Below, in pieces: positions 40,178 through 49,523 of a stretch of 64,000 nucleotides of DNA. The DNA is taken from NCBI GenBank assembly GCA_963728995.1, contig CAVSMD010000002.1, positions 1 through 64,000 on the forward strand, in the 5' to 3' direction. The notes beneath the pieces were generated by a model that worked only from the letters and a program-made list of their open reading frames with translations, was not told where the DNA came from and made no database searches. This DNA comes from FEN-1219 sp963728995 (GTDB lineage Bacteria > Pseudomonadota > Gammaproteobacteria > Steroidobacterales > Rariloculaceae). Each line of letters begins with the position of its first letter. Within the stretch, counting starts at the first letter, position 1. The translations under genes and the position numbers were made by a program.

Positions 40178-40870
40178 TCACGACTCCGCTCCGACGCGCC
40201 GATCCGACGTCAGCCAACCGTCCGCGAGCTCGATTACGCGCTGGCCAAAAGCAGCCACACGCGTGTCGTGGGTGACCTGGATGATCGTCGTGCCCTCCTC
40301 GTTCAGTGCGCGCAGCAGCTTCATGATCTCCTCGCCTTGGCGCCAATGCAGACTCCCCGTGGGCTCGTCGGCGAGTACCACGCGCGGCCGAGCGATGACG
40401 GCGCGCGCGACCGCTACCTGCTGTTGCTGACCGCCCGAGAGCTGCGCGGGGTACAGATCCTTCTTTGCGACGATCTGGAAGCGGTCGAGAATCTCGGCGA
40501 CCCGCGCCTCGCGCTCCTTGCGTGCCACGTCGCGATACGACAGCGGAATGTCCAGGTTCTCCGCGACCGTCAGGTCGTCTAGCAGGTGGAATTGCTGGAA
40601 GACGAAGCCGATGTTGTCCTTGCCGAGACGCGCGCGCTGCTTGGCGCTGGTCGCATGAACGGCCGCTTCCTCGAACCAGTACTCGCCGTCGAACTCGCCG
40701 TCGAGCATGCCCAGGATGGCGAGCAGCGTCGACTTGCCGGAGCCCGACGGCCCCATGATCGTCACGAAGTCACCCTCGGCCACCTCGAGGCCGATCTGCC
40801 GCAGGACGAACGTCCGGCCGCCCTTGTAGGGGTAGGACTTCTCGAGTCCCTGTACTTTGATCAATGCCAT
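40178..40870 (-). CDS. ABC transporter ATPase (MacB/LolD family), second
   Basis: 230 residues with Walker A GPSGSGKST, signature LSGGQQQQV and Walker B VVLADEPTGS. It belongs to the MacB/LolD class that powers FtsX-type permeases to move substrates from the inner membrane or periplasm outward. It lies 168 bases after the long permease, and the remnant of a second permease fills that gap, so this ATPase may have lost its dedicated partner. The start ATG at 40870 overlaps the end of the remnant. Confidence 0.9.
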   Translation of the reverse strand: MALIKVQGLEKSYPYKGGRTFVLRQIGLEVAEGDFVTIMGPSGSGKSTLLAILGMLDGEFDGEYWFEEAAVHATSAKQRARLGKDNIGFVFQQFHLLDDLTVAENLDIPLSYRDVARKEREARVAEILDRFQIVAKKDLYPAQLSGGQQQQVAVARAVIARPRVVLADEPTGSLHWRQGEEIMKLLRALNEEGTTIIQVTHDTRVAAFGQRVIELADGWLTSDRRVGAES

Positions 40871-41028
40871 GGGGTTATCGTCTCTCGATCAAAAGGGGGG
40901 TCGACCGATGCCGCACGTCGTGCCGGCAACCGGTTCTCAACGCTCGTGAACAGCGGATTCCGGGCGAACCCGCGGAGGGCGTGCTTCAGGTCCTGCCCGA
41001 AGCGCTCGATGGCTGCCGTGCGGCGCAT
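40861..41028 (-). pseudogene. Collapsed second FtsX/ADOP-type permease, 55 codons
   Basis: A short frame from ATG at 41028 to the stop at 40861. Its first 30 residues, MRRTAAIERFGQDLKHALRG and FARNPLFT, look like the N-terminus of an ADOP/MacB-type permease. It then continues directly as NRLPARRAASVDP, which is the C-terminal signature of such permeases: the intact neighbour ends SWLPARRAASVNPIRALRQE. About 750 codons between the two ends are missing. GGAGACGGGG precedes the ATG. This looks like a true internal deletion of a former permease gene between the intact permease and the second ATPase. Confidence 0.7.
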
Positions 41029-41038
41029 GCCCCGTCTC

Positions 41039-43470
41039 CTACTCTTGCCGCAGGGCCCGTATCGGATTCACCGACGCCGCACGGCGCGCCGGCAACCAGC
41101 TCGCGAGCAGCGCTGCCCCGCCGAGTCCGCCGATCGCCGCCGCGAGCACGGTCGGATCGAACGGGCTCACGGCGGCGAGTTGGGTCGCGAGCAGACGGCC
41201 GAGACCCACGGCGGCCGCGCCCCCGATCACCAGCCCGAGTGCGATCAGACGGCTGCCCTGGCCGAGCACCATCCGCACCACGTCGCTCGAGCGAGCGCCG
41301 AGTGCCATTCGCACGCCGAACTCGCCGATGCGCTGCGTCACCGCCCAGCTCAAAACGCCGTAGATGCCGATCACGGCGAGCGTGAAAGCGACGGCGGCGA
41401 ACACCAGCGTCAGCACCATCGGCGTGCGCTCGGTGCCGAGCGAGCGCTGGACGAACACGTCGAGCGGCTGCACCTGAAACAGTGCGAGCTCCGGATCGAG
41501 CGCCGCAATCGCGGCTTTGGCCGCGGCCGTCAGCGAATCCGGTGGCAGCGTGGTCCGGAGCACGATCCTGCCGAAATTCTCCGGCCGCTGCGCGTAGTGC
41601 CAGTAGATCGTCTCCTTGGCCGGTGCTCGGCCAGGTCGGCCTGCTTCACCGTGGGCACCACGCCGACCACGGTGTACCACTGGTCGGGCGGATCGTTGAG
41701 AGCCTGGATTCGCTGACCGATCGCGCTCGCCGTGGGGCCAGTACTGTGGGCGATGTTCGTATCGACGATCGCCACACGCTCGGGCTCGGTTGCTGCGAAG
41801 TTCCGGCCTTCGACGACTGGAATGCCGAGTGTCGGGAGGTAGGCCTCGCTGATGCTGCGGTTCTGCGCGTGCGGCGGCGATCCACCTGGCGGCGTGACGT
41901 AGCCATCGATGGAGTAACTGCCTTGGCTGTTGTTGCCGGAGAACGGCAGGACCGACGTGAAGCCGGCGGCCGTAACGCCGGGCAGCGCATCCAGCGCGTC
42001 GAGCGCACGGCGCTCGAACTGCGACCAGGACGCAGGTGACGCATAGCGCGTGGTCGGCAGCGCAAGCCCGGCGGTCCAGACACCGCCGGCCTCGAACCCC
42101 GGCCCCTCGGCCTGCAGATGGTAAAAGCTCTTCGTCAGCAGTCCGGCGCCTGCGACCAACGCCACGCTGACCCCGATTTGCAACACCACCAAGGTGTCGC
42201 GCAGCGCATGCGTCCTGCGCCCGCCGGTTCCGAGTCGACCGGCTTCGTGCACGGCACGCGTCAGGTCGTCGTGCAGCAAAGCGATCACAGGCGGCAGCCC
42301 CGAGATCAGCGCCGCGAGCACTCCGGTGCCAAGCGTGAACGCAAGCACCGTCGCGTCGAGGCGAAACTCGAAGCCCTGGTTCGTTTCGGTCGAGTCCGAG
42401 CACGCGGACGAGCTCGAGGCCCACCGCCGCAAGAGCAAACCCCGCCACCGCGCCCGCCAAGCGCGAGCACCAAGCTCTCCGCGAGCACGAGTCGCGCAAG
42501 CCGCCGTCCTCCGGCGCCGAGCGCCGCGCGAACGGCCAGCTCCCTGCGCCGCGCCATGACGCGCCCAAGCTGCAGATTCGCCACGTTGGCGCAGGCGATC
42601 AGCAGCACGGCCAACACGGTGGCTTGGAGCAGCCAGACCATCGACGTGAGGTTGCCGACGCTGAGCGTCCGCAGCGGTGTCGCCCGACCCGTGAAGCCCG
42701 CGACTTCGACGGCGTCCCTGCCCAAGTGGCCGCTCTCGACGTTGGCCCGCACGATCGCCGCCAGCTCGGCGTTCAGACCCTCGACCGTGGCGCCGGCGCG
42801 CAGCCGGCCAATGCTCGTCGAGAACTGGTTGCCGCGCGCGGCATCACTCGTCTGCTGCGGCGTGAACGCGAACGGCACCCAGGCATCGACGTGGCGACTC
42901 GGGTAGCCGAAGCCCGCGGGCATGACGCCGATCACGCGAAACAATTCGCCGTCGAGCCGGGCGTCGCGGCCGACGACATCGGGTCTCGCGCCGAATCGCG
43001 CACGCCACAGCCGATCGCTCAATACGACGACGCGATCGTTCGCCGATGGTCGCTTCGGCGTCGGTGAACGCGCGGCCCAGCCGCGGCGCGGTCTCGCAGC
43101 ACACTGAACAGCGATGCCGAGGCGCGCTCGACCAGCACGCGCTCGGGCTCTCCTTCGCCACCGAGCGTGCGCGGCGCAATCGTCAGGATGGCAAGACTCT
43201 CGAGCGACTTGGCCTGATCACGGCGCTCGAGATAGTCGGGGATGGCCGTGCCGGCATTGTCGAGGTTCAGCTTCGGATACGAGTCGTATACGACCACCAA
43301 TCGGTCGCCTTCCGGGTACGGCAGCGGCCGCAGGAACAGACCGTTCAGCACACTGAAGACCGTGGTGTTCGCGCCGATCGCAATCGCCAGCACGACGGCC
43401 GTCGTGACGGCGTGCAGCGGTCGCGTGCGAAATACGCGCAGTGCGTACTGCAGATCCGGAAGCAGAGAGC

Positions 43471-43474
<4 letters not shown>
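41039..43474 (-). CDS. ADOP/MacB-type ABC transporter permease, about 810 aa; several frameshifts
   Basis: One permease spread over several frames. N-terminus: MSSLLPDLQYALRVFRTRPL, then the first membrane helix AVTTAVVLAIAIGANTTVFS and a MacB-type periplasmic domain (RHVDAWVPFAFTPQQ, FRVIGVMPAGF). The first FtsX membrane block is at about 42650-42450 (ATVLAVLLIACANVANLQLG, then MARRRELAVRAALGA); a second periplasmic domain and a second FtsX block end at 41039 (GEFGVRMALGARSSDVVRMV, LPARRAASVNPIRALRQE). Frame changes are seen near 43090, 43025, 42435 and 41640. Two FtsX blocks in one chain is the ADOP arrangement. It starts in an ATGA overlap with the ATPase gene. Confidence 0.85.
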
Positions 43475-44256
<782 letters not shown>

Positions 44257-44265
44257 CTTTCCCCC

Positions 44266-45514
44266 TCAATTAAGGCGAATTCGGTCGTTATCACCCCAGG
44301 CGGAGCTGTCGGACAGAATCACTTGGTCGCCGGCAGTCAAACCATTGAGGATCTCGACTTGGTTGACGGACGTCTTGCCGATCTCCACCGGCACGCGAAT
44401 GGCATAGCGACCGTCCTCGACGAGCTTGAACAGCCCGACGGTGCTGTTCGGCTGACCGTAAGCCGGTCGCCCGGTGAACAACACGCGCGGCAGCCGCTCG
44501 ATTTCGATCGTGCCGTCGACCGAGAGATCCGGTCGTGCCCCGGGCGGTAACGGCCCCATGAGGTCGACGTCGACTTGAACGGTTCCCTGCTGCACGGCCG
44601 GGTCGATGCGCACCACCTTGCCGGCAACGATACCGTTGCGCGTGTCCACGCTGACCTTCTGGCCGAGTTGCACATCGCGCGCTTGCGTTTCGGGGATGTC
44701 GATCTCGGCGCGTAAATCGTCCGGACGCGCGACTCGCGCGATGTTGGCACCGAGCACGAGCGTTTGGCCATCCTCGACGAGCATCTGCTGGACGACGCCG
44801 GCGACGCCCGCGCGCACGTTCAGCCAATCGACCTGCTGCTGCTTGCGCTGGTAGGCATTGCGTACTTGAGCTACGTGCGCCTCGCGCGCCGCAACCTGGG
44901 CTTTCATCGTATCGGCGAACTGCTCCAGGCGATCCGTCTCGATGTCGAGGCGGATCTTGCGCTGCTCGGCTAGCAGCTCGGACGTTTGAACTTGCAGCGC
45001 CGGCACGACGTCGGCGGCGGCTCTCTCGGCCTCGGCTTTGAGACGCGCGGACTCGTACTCGCTGCGCGCGCTGGCGAGCGAGGCGCGCTGATCGAGCTGT
45101 TGACTCTTCAGGCTCAGCTTCAGCTCGGCGAGCTCGGCCTCGGCGGCATCGAGCGCGAATTGCGCTTCTTCCGTCTCGCGCATGAGCTCGGGGTTCGTCA
45201 TCTCGACGAGGATCGTGTCGGCCTCGACGGCGGCACCCGGTTTGACGATGGCGCGCTCGACGCGTCCCGGGGCTTGCGCTGCGATCCAGCGGATCTCGCG
45301 CGGCACGAGCGTGCCGGGCCCACGCACTTGGCGCAGCATCTCGCCCTCGCGCACGGTATCGATGGCCACCGAGTTGCGCGACACCGACGGCGCGGCGGGC
45401 TCGAGGCGCGCCACCACGACGGAGACGATCAGGACGAGTAGCCGCGGCACCGCCGTAGATCGTGAGCTGGCGAATTCGCTTGCGGCGCTTGTTTTCAGGG
45501 CGTGGGATATCCAT
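44266..45514 (-). CDS. HlyD/MacA-type periplasmic adaptor; one frameshift
   Basis: About 415 residues. The N-terminus MDIPRPENKRRKRIRQLT is characteristic of this adaptor subgroup. A frame change near 45440 leads into the membrane anchor (LLVLIVSVVVARL), then the barrel-sandwich half-motifs, a long coiled-coil hairpin (about 45150-44870, LRDIETDRLEQF region) and the C-terminal barrels. It bridges the ABC permease to an outer-membrane channel. First gene of the operon. The ATG at 45514 has no ribosome binding site and lies about where the sigma-54 transcript should begin, so the message may be leaderless. Confidence 0.87.
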
Positions 45515-45525
45515 GGCGGGCCCAT

Positions 45526-45541
45526 TGCAATCGTTATGCCA
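45526..45541 (-). promoter_or_regulatory. Sigma-54 promoter of the efflux operon
   Basis: TGGCATAACGATTGCA matches the -24/-12 consensus TGGCAC-N5-TTGCA, with GG and GC at the exact spacing. It reads leftwards into the adaptor gene. The predicted transcript start, 12 bases past the -12 C, falls at about 45515, next to the ATG at 45514. The operon itself encodes a sigma-54 activator. Confidence 0.8.
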
Positions 45542-45602
45542 GGCGTCGGACCCAGCAATTCTGCCCATTTCAGGCCTGCGGTAAAGGCTTCCATGGCCAT
45601 GA

Positions 45603-45642
45603 CGTCCCGCAAATTCCGAGGGCCGTCCCGAAATCGGGACGG
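45603..45642. promoter_or_regulatory. Upstream activator site candidate (20-bp dyad plus half-match)
   Basis: CCGTCCCGAAATCGGGACGG at 45623-45642 is a perfect 9-bp inverted repeat with a 2-base centre. A weaker similar word, GTCCCGCAAATTCCGAG, lies at 45604-45620. Both are 90-130 bp upstream of the predicted transcript start, the usual distance for NtrC-type activators. No T-run follows, so it is not a good terminator for the gene at 45649. Confidence 0.6.
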
Positions 45643-45648
45643 ACGGGC

Positions 45649-46554
45649 CTATGGTTGTGGCTCGCGCTGGGCCCTCGTCAGCAGCGCCAGGCCCGCCAGA
45701 ATCGCCGCCATGCCGAGTCCCGCCGACAGTGACGGCCGTTCACCCAGCTGGATCCAAGCGGCTACGACGCCGACGATGGGGACGGCCAGCGCGTTCAGGC
45801 CGCTGATCGTCGCCGGCAGCCGCTGCAGGATGTAGAGCCACAGGAACGTGGCGATCGCCATGCCGCCGACGCCGTTGTAGATCAATGCGCTGACGAAGTA
45901 GCGGTTCCATTCGATCGGCCGTTCCGGGATCAGCAGCGCGGCCGCGATCAGCGGAACCATGCCCCACGCCATTTGCCAGGCCGTCACCGACAGCAGCTCA
46001 TTGCGGCCATGGATCGGAATCTTCTTGAAGATGATCACGCTGATGGCCCACGAGATCCCGGCGCCGAGCGCGAGCAGGCTGCTCGAGAGGTCCGCCGTGG
46101 AGTTCCAGACCTCGAGCACGAGCACGAGTCCGGCCAGGATCAGGCCGGCCGCGGGCCACTGCCAGCCGCGCAGCCGCTCGGGCAGGAACGGCCAGCCGAA
46201 CACGATGACCCAGAACGGCATGGTGTAGCCGAGCACCGAGCTCTTGCCGGCCGCGCCGCCGTTGATCGCCCACGAAATCAGGCCGACGAATCCCGAGGTT
46301 TGAAACAGCCCGAGCAACATCGTCTTGACCACGTGACGGGGCTTCAGCGGCACGTCGAGAATGCGCAGCATTCCGAACAGCAGGATCGCGCCGAACGCGC
46401 CGCGCAGCGCGGCGAAGTCCATCGGACCCACGTAGCGCATCGCGACCTTCATCACGACCCAGTTGTAGCCCCAGATCAACGCGAGAAGCGCGAGGGCCAC
46501 GAGCGGAGCCGGGCTGGCGTGCGCCCTTCCCTCAGCTTGCGACGAGACGTTCAT
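45649..46554 (-). CDS. EamA/DMT-family transporter (ten membrane helices)
   Basis: 301 residues with about ten hydrophobic helices in two EamA repeats (LVALALLALIWGYNWVVMKV starts the first; SLLALGAGISWAISVIIFKK the second). Members export amino acids or metabolites across the inner membrane; the substrate cannot be read from sequence. Last gene of the leftward run from the YciO-type gene; the RidA gene upstream is 79 bases away. Confidence 0.88.
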   Translation of the reverse strand: MNVSSQAEGRAHASPAPLVALALLALIWGYNWVVMKVAMRYVGPMDFAALRGAFGAILLFGMLRILDVPLKPRHVVKTMLLGLFQTSGFVGLISWAINGGAAGKSSVLGYTMPFWVIVFGWPFLPERLRGWQWPAAGLILAGLVLVLEVWNSTADLSSSLLALGAGISWAISVIIFKKIPIHGRNELLSVTAWQMAWGMVPLIAAALLIPERPIEWNRYFVSALIYNGVGGMAIATFLWLYILQRLPATISGLNALAVPIVGVVAAWIQLGERPSLSAGLGMAAILAGLALLTRAQREPQP

Positions 46555-46633
46555 TCGATGGTCAGCCCAAGAGTGGCCGCGAGCCTGCGGAGTATCGCGA
46601 GTCTGGTCAAGCGAACTCGCGATTGACGCTACG

Positions 46634-47023
46634 TCAGTCAGAGCCGACGTAAGCGTCGGCTTCGATCTCGATCAGCATTTCGGGCGCGATCAGCTTCGAC
46701 ACTTCGACCATCGTGGTCGCAGGCCGGATCTCACCGAAGAACTCGCCATGCACCACGCCCGCCTGCTCCCACTGACTGATGTCCACGACGAACATCCGGG
46801 TTCGAACGACGTCGCCGAGCTTGGCGCCGGCCTTCTGGAGCACCGCCTCGATGTTCCGCAGGCATTGCCGGGTCTGAGCGGCCAGGTCGCCGACACCGAC
46901 GATCTGCCCGTCGGGGCCGACCGCGGTCGTGCCCGCCACATGGATGTAGGAGCCGACGCGCACCGCGCGTGAGTAGCCTACGATCGGCTCCCACCGGGCG
47001 CCCGATGAAAAGTTCCTACGCAT
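46634..47023 (-). CDS. RidA/YjgF-family protein
   Basis: 129 residues of the RidA fold, a trimer that hydrolyses reactive enamines or imines. The start MRRNFSSGARWEPIVGYSRA and the C-terminal TTMVEVSKLIAPEMLIEIEA fit the group; the Arg needed for deaminase activity is represented by VRTRMFVVDIS. It is of the subgroup often annotated as a RidA-family protein of unknown substrate rather than RidA itself. It lies five bases after the exported NmrA-like gene. Confidence 0.88.
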   Translation of the reverse strand: MRRNFSSGARWEPIVGYSRAVRVGSYIHVAGTTAVGPDGQIVGVGDLAAQTRQCLRNIEAVLQKAGAKLGDVVRTRMFVVDISQWEQAGVVHGEFFGEIRPATTMVEVSKLIAPEMLIEIEADAYVGSD

Positions 47024-47027
47024 AGGG

Positions 47028-47981
47028 CTACTTCTGCCGTGCGGCGGCCCGCAGGCGCGCTCGACTGGCCTCGAGCAGCATGCGGACGCTGGTCGGCGGC
47101 TTGCCCGTCAGCTCGGCCACCGCGGTGCTCGGCTCGCGCAGATAGGGGGAGTCCAGCTCCTTGGCGAACGATATATTGCCGTTGATGGCCGCGTCGTCCA
47201 TGCCAGCGCTGCGCAACTCCTGCCGGTACTCGTCCTCGCTGAGCACGACGAGTTGCACGGGCTTGCCGCCGATCTCGGCCGCGAGCGCCACTAGCTCGCG
47301 CGGGCCGATCGCGTCCGGACCCGTGATGTTATACGCCTTGTTTTCATGCCCGGGCGTCGATAGGACGGCCGCGGCCGCCTTGGCGCAGTCTTCGCGGGTG
47401 ACGTAAGCGACGCGTGCGTCCGGCGTGAACGTGACGAGCTTGCCTTCTCGTAGGATTTGCTCGGCCTGGTCGACGAGCCCATTCGCGTAGATCTGATTGC
47501 GCAGCAAAGTCCATGCTACGCCGCTGGCCTGAAGGAACTGCTCGGTGCGTCGATGATCTGCGCCGATCAGCGAGCTGGTATATCGATCCGCGTTGACGTA
47601 CGACGTATACGCGATGAGCTTGACGCCGGCGCGCACGGCGGCGTCGATGGCTACCTTATGCAGCTGGGGCCGATTGCCGCCCCCACCGTTGATGCTGATC
47701 AATAGCATCCGCGTTCCGCCGCGATACGCGCTATCGAGCGATTCGGGGTGGTTGAAGTCGCCATACCGGACGCTGGCGCCGCGCGCCGCGTACGCCTTGA
47801 GCGCGTCGGTGTCGGGTGTGCGGCTCACGAGAATTAGATCCGCAGGCGCCACATGGCGGGCCAAGAGCGCTTCCGTCACCAACGCGCCCAGCTGCCCCGA
47901 GGCGCCCGAGACGATGATTTTGTCGGCCGCGGCAACCTGACTTACCAACAAGAACGCGAGCCAGATGATCGATTTTCGCAT
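47028..47981 (-). CDS. NmrA-like NAD(P)-binding protein with a signal peptide
   Basis: 317 residues. The core is an NmrA/QOR2-type short-chain dehydrogenase fold: GASGQLGALVTEAL, LISINGGGGNRPQLH, AYTSYVNADRY. The unusual part is the start, MRKSIIWLAFLLVSQVAAADKI, a good Sec signal peptide with a VAA-A cleavage site directly before the first beta strand. NAD(P)-binding proteins normally stay in the cytoplasm because the cofactor is there. No twin-Arg motif is present. It lies six bases after rluB. Confidence 0.82.
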   Translation of the reverse strand: MRKSIIWLAFLLVSQVAAADKIIVSGASGQLGALVTEALLARHVAPADLILVSRTPDTDALKAYAARGASVRYGDFNHPESLDSAYRGGTRMLLISINGGGGNRPQLHKVAIDAAVRAGVKLIAYTSYVNADRYTSSLIGADHRRTEQFLQASGVAWTLLRNQIYANGLVDQAEQILREGKLVTFTPDARVAYVTREDCAKAAAAVLSTPGHENKAYNITGPDAIGPRELVALAAEIGGKPVQLVVLSEDEYRQELRSAGMDDAAINGNISFAKELDSPYLREPSTAVAELTGKPPTSVRMLLEASRARLRAAARQK

Positions 47982-47987
47982 CGTGGG

Positions 47988-48743
47988 CTACCTTTCCGCC
48001 GTTCGTTTCTCGGAGCCACGCCGAGCTTCCAGACCTGCGAGCGCGTACAGCGCTCGGCTCTCCGCCGGCGCCAATGGGCGACTGGCGCCGCGATACAGAT
48101 CGCCCAGCGCCACCGTGTCGTAGCGAACACGAATGACACGACTTACCGCGAGGCCCACGGCGGCAAGCGCGGGGCGCAGGTCGCGATGGCGCATTTCGCG
48201 CAGCGTGATGTGGTGCCATGCGTTGCTGCCCCTGCCTCCGCCGCGTTCCATGGTCGCAATTCTGGCGGTGCCATCATCGAGCTGAATCCCCTCCATGAGT
48301 TGCCCGGTTTGATTCTCGCTGGGCTCGCCGAGCAACCGAACTGCGTATTCTCGCTCGACGATCGTGCTCGGATGCATGAGCTTGGCGGCTACGTCCCCAT
48401 CGGTGGTCAACACGACGAGGCCGGAAGTATTGCGATCGAGCGCGCTGACGTCGATCCAGCGCCCGTGCTTCGGTCTGGGGAGGTCGAACACGTCGCCCGC
48501 AGGGCCGCGGGTGGGGCCGGCCTTGTAGTACGCCAAAAAGCCGTGTTGCGGGCGCGCCAGTGGAGTCGCGGTGACCCGCACGGGTTTGCCGTTCAGACAA
48601 ATGCGTTCGCGACCCTGCAGCTGCTCGCCGAGCTTTGCGATGCGCCCGTCGACCGTGATGCGCCCCTCCGCCACCCAGCGCTCGATGGAGCGCCGCGAGC
48701 CAATGCCGGCGTTCGCCAGAACCTTCTGGATGCGCTCCGGCAC
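47988..48743 (-). CDS. rluB: RluB/RsuA-family rRNA pseudouridine synthase
   Basis: 251 residues: S4 RNA-binding domain (ERIQKVLANAGIGSRRSIER) followed by the RsuA-type catalytic domain (MHPSTIVEREYAVRLLGEP, VSRVIRVRYDTVALGDL). It converts a uridine of 23S rRNA to pseudouridine. The catalytic Asp is present, but the motif reads ALDRNTSGLVVLTTDG where the family usually has RLD, so the neighbouring Arg is missing. It follows scpB by 12 bases, the usual scpA-scpB-rluB order, which supports RluB. Confidence 0.88.
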   Translation of the reverse strand: MPERIQKVLANAGIGSRRSIERWVAEGRITVDGRIAKLGEQLQGRERICLNGKPVRVTATPLARPQHGFLAYYKAGPTRGPAGDVFDLPRPKHGRWIDVSALDRNTSGLVVLTTDGDVAAKLMHPSTIVEREYAVRLLGEPSENQTGQLMEGIQLDDGTARIATMERGGGRGSNAWHHITLREMRHRDLRPALAAVGLAVSRVIRVRYDTVALGDLYRGASRPLAPAESRALYALAGLEARRGSEKRTAER

Positions 48744-48755
48744 GGTCGTATCCCG

Positions 48756-49523
48756 CTAAGCTTCGCGCGCTTCGGCCTCGGTATCGATGAGGTTCGGCCC
48801 CTCGAGCTCCGAGTGATCGTTGTCATCGACGTCCTCGGCGAGATCGTCGGCGATCGCCACCTCGACGAGTCCCGGATTGCCATCGCCCTGATCGTCGCCG
48901 TCGCCGGGTAATGGCGTGTCGCCAGAATCGCCGACCACGGCTGCGCCGGCTTCCAGTGTGTCGATCAAATCGGTTTGCGGACTGAGCTCGGGGAGCCCGT
49001 CCTTGATGTCCGCCAGCGGCGGGAGGTCCTCCAGCTTCTTCAAACCGAAGTAGTCCAGGAACTCCCTCGTCGTCCCGAACATGGCCGGCTTTCCCGGCAC
49101 GTCTCGATGGCCGACGACCCGGATCCAGCTGCGCTCGAGCAACGTGCGGACAATGTTCGTGCTGACGACCACGCCGCGCACCTCTTCGATCTCGGCTCGA
49201 GTGATGGGTTGGCGGTACGCGATCAGCGCTAGCGTCTCCAGCAAGGCGCGCGTGTACCGTGGCGCCCGCTCTTCCCAAAGCGGCTGCAACCAATCGGTCA
49301 TGTTGCGTTTGATCTGAATTCGGTAGCCGTTGGCGACCTCTTTGAGCTCGATACCACGACCTTCGTACTCGGCCGCGAGCGAGTCCAGCACGCGGCGCAT
49401 GGTGGCTCGGTCCGGCGCGGAGCCCCGAACCGCGAACAGTTCCGTGAGTCGATCGAAGGTCAGTGGCCTGCCGGCCGCGAGCAACGCGGCTTCGATCACG
49501 TGTTTGATTTCGTTTTCATCCAT
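48756..49523 (-). CDS. scpB: Segregation and condensation protein B
   Basis: 255 residues with the winged-helix ScpB fold (MDENEIKHVIEAALLAAGRP, LLETLALIAYRQPITRAEIEEVRG, GLKKLEDLPPL) and a 70-residue acidic tail. It is the kite subunit of the SMC-ScpAB condensin. The ATG at 49523 overlaps the scpA stop by eight bases. Its partner smc is 10 kb away at 59998. Confidence 0.95.
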   Translation of the reverse strand: MDENEIKHVIEAALLAAGRPLTFDRLTELFAVRGSAPDRATMRRVLDSLAAEYEGRGIELKEVANGYRIQIKRNMTDWLQPLWEERAPRYTRALLETLALIAYRQPITRAEIEEVRGVVVSTNIVRTLLERSWIRVVGHRDVPGKPAMFGTTREFLDYFGLKKLEDLPPLADIKDGLPELSPQTDLIDTLEAGAAVVGDSGDTPLPGDGDDQGDGNPGLVEVAIADDLAEDVDDNDHSELEGPNLIDTEAEAREA

